A DNA stretch of 61,335 nt from Perkinsus olseni (GCA_013115125.1 JABANN010000150.1:1-61335), one strand, 5' to 3'; positions 11,300-22,386 are shown, counted from the stretch's first letter. Notes: generated from the letters alone by a model not told the origin. Program-made: numbers and translations.

Positions 11300-11672
11300 C
11301 GAGATGAGACCATTCTACCAATCAAGATGCGCACTTCGTGTCGCTAGCGCGCGCCCGACTGATCGATACACCTTTAGGTCTCACGCAGTACACGGTGGCT
11401 CCGTGCCTAGTGTGGACATGCTCACGTAGTATTGTCACGCATTTCTTCGTCGTGATGGCCTTGAGTCTTAGACCTCCACATCGCTCTCAAATTCGACCTC
11501 AGTCTGAAAATCTTCATCACTTTTTGATATCATGAAAATGCTTAGCTATACCTAAGATACTCTAAGGATATTCGCTATCATTATTGTGGATGAGGATTGC
11601 GCATCATCGTAGACATACTCCATAATAATCCTTACTGTAGTTTTACTCTGCTACCTTCGTTCCCGTCTACCA
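11300..11672. other. Divergent upstream region between the PH-domain gene and PDX1
   Basis: About 370 bp without a supportable gene. It must hold the 5' signals of both flanking genes. I see no TATA-like or other element I can name with confidence. Confidence 0.4.
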
Positions 11673-12878
11673 ATGTCCTCGACTGAAGGAACTATCAAAG
11701 TGAAGCAGGGCCTAGCCCAGATGTTGAAGGGTGGTGTCATTATGGACGTTATGACTGTAGAGCAAGCTAAGATTGCCGAGGCCGCTGGTACCAGCCCTGC
11801 GATACTTACGTGTGATGCCTGTGCATTTTTCCTCCTTAGGTGCCGTTGCCGTTATGGCACTTGAGCGTATCCCTGCTGATATCCGTGCTGATGGTGGTGT
11901 TGCTAGGATGTCCGACCCCAAGATGATCAAGGAGATCATGAACGCTGTGTCGATCCCTGTTATGGCTAAGTGCCGTATCGGCCACTTTGTCGAGGCACAG
12001 GTGAGTCCGGTTAATACTTACGAATGGGTGGATAACTGATAAGAACAAATAGGTTCTCGAGGCTGTTGGTGTCGACTATATTGATGAATCCGAAGTCCTC
12101 ACTGTTGCCGATGAGGATAATCATATCAACAAGATGAAGTATTACTCGTGCTTCCGGGGTATTTTTCATAACCGTTTGCCAGGTTCAAGGTCCCCTTCGT
12201 GTGTGGATGCCGTAATCTTGGTGAGGCTCTCCGCCGTATCGCTGAGGGTGCCAGCATGATCCGAACCAAGGGCGAGGCCGGCACTGGTATGCTTATGTCC
12301 TTAAGTGGCTTTAAGAATTATCGATATTTTTTGTCATGGTCAGGCAACGTTGTCGAGGCTGTCCGCCACATGCGCACTGTAAATAGGGAGATCCGCATCC
12401 TCCAAGCCTTGGAGGACGACGAGGTCTTCACCTTCGCCAAGCAGATTGGAGCACCACTATCCCTCGTCGAGGAAACTCGGCAGCTTGGCCGCTTGCCCGT
12501 CGTCAACTTCGCTGCCGGTGGTGTTGCCACTCCCGCTGATGCAGCTCTCTGCATGCAGATCGGCGTCGATGGTGTATTTGTTGGCTCTGGTATCTTCAAA
12601 TCGGACAATCCGGAGAAGCGTGCCCATGCCATCGTCCAGGCCGTTACTCACTTCAAGGACCCTAAGGTGAACAGCATTACTTAGCGGAAGGGATTGATCA
12701 TCACACATTCGAGCAGGTCATTGCGGAAGTGTCCGAGGACCTCGGCAAGCCGATGACTGGTATCAACTGTGATGAACTGAAGGTCCGCTTCGCCGATCGT
12801 GAGGGTGGTAACATGCCGAGTACCGAGGACAAGAAGGCAAAGGAAGTCATTAAGGGTAACAGCTGGTGGACTTGTTGA
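11673..12878 (+). CDS. PDX1: Pyridoxal 5'-phosphate synthase subunit PDX1 (PdxS/SNZ), 6 exons
   Basis: Lyase subunit of the DXP-independent vitamin B6 pathway. It condenses ribose 5-phosphate, glyceraldehyde 3-phosphate and ammonia (supplied by the glutaminase PDX2) into PLP. Exons 11673-11787, 11840-12000, 12053-12138, 12183-12286, 12344-12666 and 12717-12878 total 951 nt, 316 residues, close to the family's usual 290-310. Visible signatures: [14 protein letters not shown] at the start, GGVARMSDP, the lysine-containing [56 protein letters not shown] and the phosphate-binding [17 protein letters not shown] plus [10 protein letters not shown]. All introns are GT-AG, 44-57 nt. No PDX2 gene is present in this window. 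Complete and very likely functional. Confidence 0.96.
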
Positions 12879-14363
12879 TCGCAGATCTTCGGAAACTCAA
12901 TTCACCCAGGTACCTCTCTCGCCGAGGTGGAGTAAATAGTATCAAGATTTATTCAAGGCGTTTCACTGTTTGTTGTAAATCTCTATCGACGTATGAAGGT
13001 CGCAAACACCAACCTACGATCAAGACGGAAATACTGTTTCTTGGGTATTGTTATAACCAGTAGAGTTAGTGTCCAGGCAAAGGGCATAGGGACTTCTGGG
13101 ATTGTATCAATCATGCCCGAATGTGCTGGTGTCACCAGCCTGGTGACAACAGGCGGATAGCCCTGCATGTTTCTATCGGTATACGCATAGAACTCGCTCG
13201 ATTCATTGTAGTTCTCAACGGATCATCTGCAACTCATGTTTTAGCAGCCGGTAGTCGCCGACCTCGGGAACTCCGGTTCGCAGACGTGGAGTCCACCTGC
13301 TGGACTCATCGAGTTGCCTATATAGCAAGGACCTCAAGATCAGGTGGGAGTGGTGACGGTCCGGAGGCTGCCTCGAGAGAGCTATCTACGTATTGTTGTT
13401 CGCCTATCGCATTGTTGCTGCAAATCTACATATTGGTGTGACCTATTCTAGTGACTCCAATGGAAGCATAGCAAGGGATGCTCACGAGCACGACAGAATC
13501 TGAATTGGCTATGAACACAGCCCGAGTTATTCGATTATGCTGAACCGCTCTGAATGGAGTGATGAGGTCGGACTAAAAGCAATTCAATCAACAGTTAAGG
13601 CCCCCACGATGAAACGATCCAGGAAATGCTCCGCGGGCTCCAGAAGGTTCGCATTGAAAGTATACAGTAAACACACTAAATTGTCCGTGTTCTCCCTGTC
13701 CCACACAACACTAGATCTTGAACTAGAAGCTAGAGTCACCATACGCTCGAGAGCGCCCGCGTCGTAGTCGACCCGCCGCAATAGGGTATGAAGGAGAGGA
13801 ATTCTCATGACCGATACTCATTGGTGTGGTGGCTCGAGAAGACCAGCTCGGCGTAGCGATGAATCGCCTCAATGAGATGGCGTTAAGAGACATCGGACCA
13901 TACGGAGTGGCTATGGAAGCAATTGAATATTCACCTTCATCTGTTCCCTTCATCCCCAAACGTACCACATCTAGGCGCTGCGTTGCCTCGATCATTCTTC
14001 ATAGAATGAGAGTAATATCTCGCGAAGAAGACTGATAACATCCTCATTTGCAGCCCGATGCTGCTAGCACCATTGAGCTGGGGCTCAGGGTTAACCCCAG
14101 ATTTTGTGACCGTCTAAGAATCTATACTAGGATCTTTGCAGAGCTTCAGAATCGGCTCATTGGAAGTTTTAAACGCCCCCAATACTGTGCCATCGGTACG
14201 TAGTGACTCACGCCACCATCAAGAGTGCTCTACCGAGGCTGATCCTCGCGGGCTCGTTCCCGCCAAGCAGACAACACCATGTGCTTGAAGGCTCCACATG
14301 GCCAATTGGACAGCGATGCTCTAGTCACGAGAGGATCGCTCACCACTATCGTTACGCTATCAT

Positions 14364-14396
<33 letters not shown>

Positions 14397-14654
14397 GCCT
14401 TTCAGCTTTCGAGGTATTCGAGGAAGCCCAATTCGAAGCTCAAGGCTCGGATTCGAATAAACCCGTTGAGCTATAAAACAAGAACCAACTCAACTCTCGA
14501 GGCAGAGTTATCACACTAAGCGTGAGTATGATTTGCTGTTCCTCGTTGGATGATGATGGTGAAAATATTCATGACTGGTAGAGCACGGCTACCTTTAATG
14601 GCGACTGCTAAAGCTGAGTCAATCTGGCACCAAGGTGATGAATCTGCTCAGCAC
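12879..14654. other. Long stretch without a supportable gene
   Basis: Lies between the 3' ends of PDX1 and the first ENT gene. Open frames up to about 105 codons occur on both strands but look like chance. A 65-codon plus-strand frame at 14279-14476 contains the CAG tract as polyglutamine; it has no other support. Confidence 0.45.
14366..14395 (+). repeat. (CAG)10 microsatellite
   Basis: Ten uninterrupted CAG units. If the surrounding short plus-strand frame is real it encodes polyglutamine. Confidence 0.9.
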
Positions 14655-15998
14655 TTAGTGCTGATCGAGTGTGATATTGAGCAGGAGAGCGATGACACTA
14701 CCCCATAGAGTACCGTGGAGTAAGGCAAAAGGCATGAAGTAGCCGGCAACCTCTTGCTCAGCTTCGTCGGAGGTGACCCTCTGAGGACCGGCCACCATCG
14801 ACCAAGTTATTGCCATACCGCCGCTCAAAGCCATTAATGCCATTTCTGAGTGCTTAAACCAATCCCAGAAAAATGGTGAAGTGTCAGGATAGAGAGCAGT
14901 GCAGATAAATAAGGGTATGAAGCAAACCCGACAACAGATGAATAAAAAAAGTCCCCAACCCTTCAAGGCAGGCAGAAAGCTCGGGGCTGCTCGTCCGATA
15001 GTCTCGACGACTTGATAGTTGAAAGTTATCTGGGCCACAAAGTTCGTATTCGAGGGGCTTTGAGGCCTCCACAGAACGCTTTGTGCGGGGAAAACTGCGA
15101 ATGTTACAGTCATCGCCAACCACACACAGACACCCATCGGGGCAACATCCTTTAGTATCGCTAGAATAGGCCTCCTCGTCTGTCTCACGGACAGACTAGA
15201 AACTCTCCTATTCTGCTTTATAGCCAGCACTTGAACAATGTAGGGATGTCTAGCTGTACCCAATGCATAAGTTGGTATCATCGCCAATGTGAGGACTGAT
15301 CCAATAGTGAAGAGAATGAGACATCTCCATTCCGGTATGGGTGATACTCCTGATGACTCGAGAATAGAGTTGAGAAGTTCATACAAGGGCCAAGGAAGAA
15401 TCCCGGCGATACCCTCGCCCACCATGATGCTCAAAATGCAACATGGAGGGCACAGAGCCGCGACACCAAGCGCAGTCGTCACGAACACCGCAAAACCCAG
15501 TCCTATAACGAACATACAGATAAGAGCGAAGGAGAACGCTGTGATGGAGTTGTCCACAGTTATTGCTACAACAGCGGTAAGCAGAGTACCAGCGGCAAGC
15601 AATAGGCATCCGAGGGTGATCCTTGGCTTGAATGAGAATCGATTCCCATACCAAATGAGCAGTATTTGGACGATGTTTACTGTGAGTGAATAGGGGAAGG
15701 AGAGAGCTGCAGCGTAGTGGTGTTGGAAGGTCTCATTGAGGAACTTCAGTTCAGTGAATATGAGATTGTGTGGAAGCAGGCCAACAAATCCGAAGGCGCC
15801 CATTTGTATTAGCAGCAGCCAGTTCACCTTGATAGGGGCAGGTTCAATCAACGAGGTATCCCTTACTGGATCGGCTTGAGACTTGCTGCACCGTGGAGGA
15901 GAATCAATCCTCTCGGTCGATGCTCCCAATCCACCATCTTTGATCGCCAACTTGATAATATCTGTGTTATCATCTGACGATCCAACCGTAGTTTCCAT
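14655..15998 (-). CDS. Equilibrative nucleoside transporter (ENT/SLC29), paralogue 1
   Basis: Intronless frame of 447 residues from ATG 15998; the frame stays open upstream to 16154 without another ATG. The product is a polytopic membrane protein with about 11 hydrophobic segments. ENT-type features: first segment with the LPHNLIFTELKFLN block (PWNFVLAD... in the plus-strand copies), the central loop RQTRRPILAILKDVAP, CRVCFIPLFICTALYP near segment 8, and the terminal pattern AEQEVAGYFMPF...GS, matching the C-terminal helices of the SLC29 family. ENTs carry nucleosides and nucleobases down a gradient or with protons; substrate cannot be predicted here. Most similar to the copy at 17493-18842, including long near-identical nucleotide runs, which implies recent duplication or gene conversion. 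Confidence 0.82.
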   Translation of the reverse strand: METTVGSSDDNTDIIKLAIKDGGLGASTERIDSPPRCSKSQADPVRDTSLIEPAPIKVNWLLLIQMGAFGFVGLLPHNLIFTELKFLNETFQHHYAAALSFPYSLTVNIVQILLIWYGNRFSFKPRITLGCLLLAAGTLLTAVVAITVDNSITAFSFALICMFVIGLGFAVFVTTALGVAALCPPCCILSIMVGEGIAGILPWPLYELLNSILESSGVSPIPEWRCLILFTIGSVLTLAMIPTYALGTARHPYIVQVLAIKQNRRVSSLSVRQTRRPILAILKDVAPMGVCVWLAMTVTFAVFPAQSVLWRPQSPSNTNFVAQITFNYQVVETIGRAAPSFLPALKGWGLFLFICCRVCFIPLFICTALYPDTSPFFWDWFKHSEMALMALSGGMAITWSMVAGPQRVTSDEAEQEVAGYFMPFALLHGTLWGSVIALLLNITLDQH

Positions 15999-16753
15999 AT
16001 TCGGTAAAGGGCCAGTATTCCGACCTGGTGACGCCCCTGCGCCTGCGTGCCCCGGGTTGTGCTGCGAGTTCACGATGGCTTGTCCCTTTACACTAATCGT
16101 AATACGCTTCGAGCCTCGCTCATTCGAGATCACAGAGTCCGTTGCCCAGGACAAACTTAAGGTGTTTGTTTCCGAGCGTTTTCGGTCAAGATAGGGATCG
16201 GGTCATCACTCGAACGCTGCCACTATCGCGTGTTCATTTGCTACGGTGACAGCTCGCCAATCTGTTTTCGCACAATAAACGTGTTTCTACCGATATCACG
16301 TGCGCGTCCATGCTGCTCGATACGTCGGCCAAGTTAGACATTGGCAGCCTGTCGGTACCTCTTCAGTCATCCTCATCAATTACCGTTATTGACGGGTACA
16401 GTTATTGAATGACGGCAGTAAGATGAGTAGGAGCGATTTATGGGAGGTGCAGGACCTTGTTCTATGCCTGGCGTCACCGAATGTGATCCAGCTCACACTA
16501 TATTCAACTACTGAAGAAGTTGATCTCAATCCCAATGTCTCTCCGTAACATATCATCAGTTCAGTGATGGATTACTCAAGCATAGCAGCGGACAACACCG
16601 TAACTATGGCGTGGTGAGCGCCAGCCCACACGACAACGCCGTACCATCATCGTGAATTGTTCCTCATCAAGCGCGATTTGATATACTACGGTCCTTCGCT
16701 CTAGTTCTCGTCAACGCTGTATGTGAACCATTGGTGTTGGTGGTCACTAACAG

Positions 16754-16810
16754 TACGAGAGATACTCACTAGTTGTTCGGTGTACGAGAGGTACTCACTA
16801 GTTGTTCGGT
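16754..16810 (+). repeat. Two tandem copies of a 28-bp unit, period 29
   Basis: Copies at 16754-16781 and 16783-16810 differ at one position (TACGAGAGATACTC versus TACGAGAGGTACTC). They lie in the ENT1 upstream region. Confidence 0.85.
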
Positions 16811-17032
16811 CTCGAGACTGTAGTAAGATACTATAGTCTAGAAACCTAACACTCAGGCCTCAACGCCGAACCTGCAGATGGACTTAGTCGCTATTTTCAA
16901 ACGCTGGCTCGACTGCAGAAACGAGATTCCTTCTTCATTCACAATGAGGTCAGAACGTCACAACCAGCCCTGTGAATGGTGAAACAGAATTGTTCTCTTC
17001 GATGGGTGGTATGAGTGTAGCTTAGACTGTCC

Positions 17033-17071
17033 ACAAAGCCAGTCAACAAAGCCAGTCAACAAAGCCAGTCA
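17033..17071 (+). repeat. Three perfect tandem copies of ACAAAGCCAGTCA
   Basis: Exact 13-bp unit repeated three times with no spacer, about 430 bp beyond the ENT2 stop codon and about 1 kb upstream of ENT1. Confidence 0.9.
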
Positions 17072-17492
17072 ACATACCAACCTCGCCACATCGGCGACAG
17101 CCGCAAACATATACCCTTTCTCACCGGAATCGCCGGGAACTCTGCTCTCTATGAATCGATAAGGGCATTGCAGCAGGTTCGGCCGCGCTACTGAGGAGTA
17201 TCCGCTGAATACAACTCAGTGTTTGCATAGTGTGCGATTCGCACCGTAATTCGTTAGTTGGTCCAGAAGAGCTACACCAGAATAACGGCGTTCTGAGGCC
17301 AACCGTTCACGGTGAGTTACTAACCCAACAAAAAAGAAGTCGTACGGAAAGTGATCTCATTTTATTGGACTAGCCTAATCCGACTAGGTGAAAGGTTGTC
17401 AAGTGGTGCAGAACTGACTGTGGTGACCGTTGTATGGCGCACGTCACTATATCTTCAAATAGACTTGAATAGACTGATCTCCACGCCATGAA

Positions 17493-18842
17493 CTACTGCC
17501 CAAGCGCTATGTTGAGCAAGAGAGCAATGACACTACCCCAAAGAATTCCATGCACTAAAGCGAAAGGCATGAAGTAGCCGGCAACCTCTTGCTCTGCCTC
17601 ATCGGAGGCGACCCTCTGAGGACCGGCCACCATCGACCAAGTTACCGTCATACCGTTCGTCAAGGCCAGTAAGGCCATCTCTAAATGTCTAAACCAATCC
17701 CAGAAGAATGGTACAGTGTTCAGATAGAGAGCAGTGCAGATAAACAATGGGATGAAGCAAACCCTGCAACAGACGAGTGCAAAAAGTCCCCAACCCTTCA
17801 AGGCAGGCAGGAAACTCGGTGCTGCCCTTCCAACAGTATCAAGCACTTGGAACGTGAAAGTTACCTGCGCAACGAAGTTTGCATTTGAGGGGCTCTGCGG
17901 CCTCCAAAGAACGCTCTGCGCTGGGAAAACCACGAACGTAACAGCCATCGTCAGCCACACACAGACACCCATCGGGGCAACATCCTTTAGTATAGCTAGA
18001 ACAGGCCTCCTCGTCTGTCTCACGGACAGACTCGAAACTCTCCTATTCTGCTCGATAGTCAGCACTTGAACAATGTAGGGATGTCTAGCTGTACCCAACG
18101 CATAAATTGGTATCATCGCCAGTGCGAGGACTGATCCAATAGTGAAAAGGATGAGACATCTCCATTCCGGTATCGGTGATACTCCTGATGACTCGAGAAT
18201 AGACTTAAGAAGTTCATACAAGGGCCAAGGAAGCAATCCAGCAATACCTTCACCCACCATGATGCTTAAAGTACAAGAAGGGGGACACATAGCGGCGATA
18301 CCGAGCGCAGTTTGCTCCAACTCCGCGTAGCCCACTCCCATAGCAGACACACAGATGAGGGCCAAGAGACACGCTATTATTGAGTTATCCACGACCATCG
18401 CTATAACAGCCGTGAGCAGAGTCCCAGCGGCCATCAAAAGGCACCCAAGGATGATTCTTGGCTTAAATGAAAATCGGTTCCCATACCAAATAAGCAGTAT
18501 TTGCACGATGTTCACCGCGATTGAGTACAGGAAAGACAGAGCTGCAGCATAATAATGTTGGAAGCTGCCGTTGAGGAAGTCCAGCTCAGTGAGTATTAGG
18601 TTGTATGGGAGGAGCGCAATAATTCCGAAACCACTCATCTGTATCAGCAGAAGCCAATCCACCTTCGCATCGGTCAGGGCACTCAACCTATCGTCGCTCG
18701 GTGGCTTCGGTTCGGACCTCGAGCTAGGTGATGTGGAAGAGGCCCTTCCCGATAGCGCCGCCATATCATTGTCTCCGCTCGAGTATCTCCTGACATCTGC
18801 GTCGTTGCCAGACGACTCGTCTGTATGTCCAGGCCGTAACAT
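17493..18842 (-). CDS. Equilibrative nucleoside transporter (ENT/SLC29), paralogue 2
   Basis: Intronless, 449 residues from ATG 18842 (four codons after an in-frame GTG). The N-terminal 60 residues are Ser/Asp-rich, polar and likely cytosolic, then KVDWLLLIQM opens the membrane domain with about 11 segments. It shares with paralogue 1 the QTRRPVLAILKDVAP loop, RVCFIPLFICTALY and the AEQEVAGYFMPF end. One conserved position differs at the end of segment 4, where ENT1 has a phenylalanine-rich stretch and ENT2 has AELEQTALG, closer to the AVMESSAFGLAALCP of the plus-strand paralogues. Head-to-head with ENT3, start codons about 310 bp apart. Confidence 0.83.
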   Translation of the reverse strand: MLRPGHTDESSGNDADVRRYSSGDNDMAALSGRASSTSPSSRSEPKPPSDDRLSALTDAKVDWLLLIQMSGFGIIALLPYNLILTELDFLNGSFQHYYAAALSFLYSIAVNIVQILLIWYGNRFSFKPRIILGCLLMAAGTLLTAVIAMVVDNSIIACLLALICVSAMGVGYAELEQTALGIAAMCPPSCTLSIMVGEGIAGLLPWPLYELLKSILESSGVSPIPEWRCLILFTIGSVLALAMIPIYALGTARHPYIVQVLTIEQNRRVSSLSVRQTRRPVLAILKDVAPMGVCVWLTMAVTFVVFPAQSVLWRPQSPSNANFVAQVTFTFQVLDTVGRAAPSFLPALKGWGLFALVCCRVCFIPLFICTALYLNTVPFFWDWFRHLEMALLALTNGMTVTWSMVAGPQRVASDEAEQEVAGYFMPFALVHGILWGSVIALLLNIALGQ

Positions 18843-19155
18843 AAGAGATGTCACAGCACTCCTTGCTGGTTAGGGCTCGCTGGGCATGCGTGCAATACTG
18901 CACGCGTGCCCTCGGGTTATGTTGCGCTATGCTTAGCGCCTTCGCAAGTTGCTCCGGACTACTATTTCGCAGAGGTAGCATCTCGTGGCTGTTCGAAGAG
19001 TAAGCGTAGGACTTGTACATGGGAATCAAGTTGGAAGAGCCGATCGTGCAATGTTCTGTTTGCGGCAGCTCGTGTACATATTCACCACCAACGGCAGGGG
19101 GGAGAAGAGCATCTTGTTATGTGTTTGGTAGTATTCTCTCTTATTTTCTCTTACT
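18843..19155. promoter_or_regulatory. Shared divergent upstream region of ENT2 and ENT3
   Basis: 313 bp separate the start codons of two divergent ENT genes, so both promoters must lie here. The last 40 bp before ENT3 are pyrimidine-rich (TTCTCTCTTATTTTCTC), compatible with a splice or spliced-leader acceptor tract. No named element recognised. Confidence 0.4.
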
Positions 19156-20394
19156 ATGGTTTCTGTAAAAAATCTCCCTGCCGACGATGTGAAGCCTGCG
19201 GCCAAGGTGACGGTATCACTGTTGGCGCAGATGGCTATTCTTGGGTTTGTAGCTCTGGCCCCTTGGAACTTCGTTCTCTCTGAACTACCCTACCTGGACG
19301 AGAAGTTCGAGAATCACTTCGGTGCGACGGTGCCCATCTGCTACGGAGCCGCTGTGAATATTGCCCAGCTACTGCTCATCTGGGTGGGCAATAAGTTCAC
19401 GTTCGCTCCCCGGTTCGACTGGGGTTGCATCATTCTGTCGATCTTCAATATCCTCCTGGCCATTGTAGCAATGACCATCGGTGATGACAATGCGGTTGAG
19501 AACCCGAATTTGGGTTTCGGACTAGGTTTGGTCTGCGTCTTCTTGCTCGGATTTGGCCATGCCGTTATGGAGTCCTCGGCATTCGGACTTGCTGCCCTGT
19601 GTCCCAAGTCATGTATGATCTGGGTCATGGTCGGCGAGGGCGTCGCTGGTCTAGTTGGTTGGCCCCTCAGCATGCTACTGAACTGGGCCCTCACGGCTGG
19701 TGGTGTTGACCGAGTGTCTGAATGGAGATGTCTTATATTCTTCTGCATCACATCTCTTGTAACCGTCATCATCGTTCCGATGTTCCGCATGATCACCTCC
19801 AAGCATCCCTATATGGCTGAAGTCCTCAAGATCGAGCAGAATCGCGCCAAGTCTAGTGTGATGACTCGCCAAACACGTCGCCCGGTTCTAGCCATCGTCA
19901 AGGACGTCGCCCCTATGGCTTTCGGTGCCTGGTGTACTCTTGCTGTCACCTTCACTGTCTTCCCTGCACAAGTTGTGCTGTGGCAGTCCTCTGACCCCAG
20001 CAACACTGGTTTCGTATCGCAGGTAATCTATACTTTCCAGGTTGTCGACACAATCGGAAGATTCATACCAAATCTTGGTATCAACCTGCGTCCCAGCTTC
20101 CTCATGGCCTTCACTGTCGCGCGTTCCTTGTTCATCCCTCTATTCATCTGCACCAGTCTCTATCCCACTGTAGTTCCTTTCCACTACGACTGGTTCAAGC
20201 ATATGCAGATGGGAGTCTTCGCCTTGACGAACGGCGCCTCGGCAACTCTGTCGATGGTCGGCGGGCCTCAGCGTGTCCCCAACGACAAGGCAGAGCAAGA
20301 GGTTGCTGGATACACGATGGGCTTCGCATTGATCAATGGTATCTTCGTCGGTAGCATACTCGGTATCTGTACCAACCTTGGTCTCGGCCAGTGA
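19156..20394 (+). CDS. Equilibrative nucleoside transporter (ENT/SLC29), paralogue 3
   Basis: Intronless, 412 residues, start ATG 19156 preceded by a pyrimidine-rich tract. Short N-terminus, then VTVSLLAQMAILGFVAL and PWNFVLSELPYLDEKF, the classic first-helix ENT pattern. The segment HAVMESSAFGLAALCP and the loop MTRQTRRPVLAIVKDVAP are shared with paralogues 4 and 5. The segment RSLFIPLFICTSLYP and the terminal LTNGASATLSMVGGPQRV...EQEVAGYTMGF match the SLC29 C-terminal signature. The three plus-strand copies resemble each other more than the two minus-strand ones, so the array probably grew from at least two founders. Confidence 0.85.
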   Translation: MVSVKNLPADDVKPAAKVTVSLLAQMAILGFVALAPWNFVLSELPYLDEKFENHFGATVPICYGAAVNIAQLLLIWVGNKFTFAPRFDWGCIILSIFNILLAIVAMTIGDDNAVENPNLGFGLGLVCVFLLGFGHAVMESSAFGLAALCPKSCMIWVMVGEGVAGLVGWPLSMLLNWALTAGGVDRVSEWRCLIFFCITSLVTVIIVPMFRMITSKHPYMAEVLKIEQNRAKSSVMTRQTRRPVLAIVKDVAPMAFGAWCTLAVTFTVFPAQVVLWQSSDPSNTGFVSQVIYTFQVVDTIGRFIPNLGINLRPSFLMAFTVARSLFIPLFICTSLYPTVVPFHYDWFKHMQMGVFALTNGASATLSMVGGPQRVPNDKAEQEVAGYTMGFALINGIFVGSILGICTNLGLGQ

Positions 20395-21108
20395 TGCTGT
20401 AAATTGAAATTATATAAGCTCACAGCGGTCGAAATGACCACCATGCTCATTGAAAGAGCAATTATCATTACTGTTTCTTAGAGGTTGTACTCTAAATTGT
20501 ACTCAAATGAGATTCATCAAACCTCCGCTTCCTCCAGTTTATGCTATGTCTTGCCGTAATTGCATAGACATTATTAAGTTTCTATGATCCATACCACAGA
20601 ATACCGTCACTGTTAAGGAAAGACTATAAGTTCCATCATATTACTTTGCCGCCTTGTGTTGAGCTGTTGACTAAGAGTGGTCGTTGTGTAGCCCGGGCGG
20701 GACTAGCGTATTCTCCTCAGGGACAGGCTTTGTGTACCGATCCGAATGGCAACTCAGCAAGAAACCACTCTCAATAAGAGCTTTGTGCGCCCCATTCCGA
20801 AATTACAGCATTCCCTTCACTATGTGCGATGGCGTACCTAAATCGGGAGCATCCTCCGATGATTATGAGGGTGGAGAACATTTTTGCCCCGGGCATGCGT
20901 ACTAGGACGCGCTAGAGCACAATAGCCTGGCGCCAACCGAGCTAAGTTCGATCGGGGGGATTACGTAGGGAGTTGCTGACGATGGGATGACATATATATA
21001 CGTAGAATGTATACGGCCTACTGCTCGAGCCTTGCGCTGATAGTGGTACATCATGATAGTGGTGCTATCCTTTAGTGTTTTATTATTACCCAGGTGTCAT
21101 CTACCACC
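20395..21108. other. ENT3-ENT4 spacer
   Basis: 714 bp without a gene. The final part contains TTTTATTATTACCCAG at 21078-21093, a good 3' splice-acceptor or spliced-leader acceptor candidate 15 bp before the ENT4 ATG. Confidence 0.4.
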
Positions 21109-22386
21109 ATGCCTATTGAATCGTCGACACCAGCTGAGGCACCCTCATACAAGATGGGTGATATCGAGGGCGAGGAGAAACCCAAGGTCCAGGCTAAGGT
21201 TGATTTCTCTTTGCTCGTCCAGTTCGCGATTCTGGGTTTTGTGGCATTGGCACCATGGAACTTCGTACTTGCAGATATTGACTATCTGGATAGGAAGTTT
21301 GGGCATCATTTTGCTTCGACTACACCTATCTTTTACTCTATCGCGGTCAACTGTGCACAACTACTTCTCGTCTGGGTGGGCAATAAGTTCACATTCGCAC
21401 CTCGTTTCGACTGGGGTTGCATAATTCTGTCCATCTTCAACATCCTCCTGGCTGTTGTTGCTATGCTCATTGGTAATGATAACCCTGTCGACAATGACAG
21501 TCTCGGGTATGGACTCGGTTTGTGCTGTGTTTTCCTACTTGGTTTTGGCCACGCTGTTATGGAGTCCTCTTCCTTTGGTCTGGCTGCCTTGTGCCCTCAG
21601 TCATGCATGATTGCTGTCATGACTGGAGAGGGTATTGCCGGCCTCGTTGGATGGCCTTTGAATATGCTCTTCCAAGTTATACTCGAAGCTGGCAACGTGC
21701 CTCGTAGAGAAGAGTGGCAGTGCTTGATATTCTTCTGTGTCACCTCTGCTATCACCATGTTCATTGTTCCGATGTTCCGTGTGTGGACTTCGAAGCATCC
21801 TTTCATGGCCGAGGTATTGAAGATCGAGTCTAAGAGATCCAAGGAGACGTTGGCAACCCGACAAACGAGGCGACCTGTGTGGGCGATTGTCAAGGATGTA
21901 GCACCTATGGCGTTCTGTGCCTGGTGTAGTCTTGGTGTTACCTTTGTCGTCTTCCCTGCTCAAGTGGTACTGTGGCAATCCCAGAATCCAGACAATGCTG
22001 GATTCGTGCCGCAGGTCATCTACACCTTCCAGGTGGTGGATACTGTTGGTCGCTTCCTGCCGAGCTTCGGTATTTCCATGCCGAATCTGCTCCTCATCTG
22101 CTTCGTCCTTGGAAGGAGTATTTTCATCCCGTTGTTCATCTGCACAAGTCTCTATCCTACGGTCAAGCCTTTCCATTGGGATTGGTTCAAGCACGTAGAT
22201 ATGGCTCTCTTCGCTTTGACTAACGGTGTAGGATGCACCATTGCAATGGTCAAGGGTCCTACTCGGGTGGGTCAAGACAAGGCTGAGCAAGAGGTTGCGG
22301 GTTACACGATGGCCTTCGCTTTGATCTTTGGTATTCTGTGTGGTAGTGTGTTCGGTCTTTGTACTAACCTCGGCTTGGGCCAGTAG
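21109..22386 (+). CDS. Equilibrative nucleoside transporter (ENT/SLC29), paralogue 4
   Basis: Intronless, 425 residues from ATG 21109 (the frame is open 5' as far as a GTG at 21094 that follows a likely AG acceptor). Polar N-terminus of about 35 residues (ESSTPAEAPSYKMGD), then KVDFSLLVQFAILGF and PWNFVLADIDYLDRKF. Shows the family blocks HAVMESSSFGLAALCP, TRQTRRPVWAIVKDVAP, RSIFIPLFICTSLYP and LTNGVGCTIAMVKGPTRV before the last two helices. Predicted plasma- or organelle-membrane nucleoside/nucleobase carrier. Part of the five-member block. Confidence 0.85.
   Translation: MPIESSTPAEAPSYKMGDIEGEEKPKVQAKVDFSLLVQFAILGFVALAPWNFVLADIDYLDRKFGHHFASTTPIFYSIAVNCAQLLLVWVGNKFTFAPRFDWGCIILSIFNILLAVVAMLIGNDNPVDNDSLGYGLGLCCVFLLGFGHAVMESSSFGLAALCPQSCMIAVMTGEGIAGLVGWPLNMLFQVILEAGNVPRREEWQCLIFFCVTSAITMFIVPMFRVWTSKHPFMAEVLKIESKRSKETLATRQTRRPVWAIVKDVAPMAFCAWCSLGVTFVVFPAQVVLWQSQNPDNAGFVPQVIYTFQVVDTVGRFLPSFGISMPNLLLICFVLGRSIFIPLFICTSLYPTVKPFHWDWFKHVDMALFALTNGVGCTIAMVKGPTRVGQDKAEQEVAGYTMAFALIFGILCGSVFGLCTNLGLGQ

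Larger units (their letters stand above)
15999..17492. other. ENT1-ENT2 intergenic region with tandem repeats
   Basis: Upstream of ENT1 and downstream of ENT2, 1.5 kb. Contains the two tandem repeats listed separately. No gene seen. Confidence 0.45.

Noticed and set aside
14203-14476. Polyglutamine gene around the CAG tract
   Set aside because: Only a short frame with no homology, no splice partner and no other support; listed as a repeat instead.
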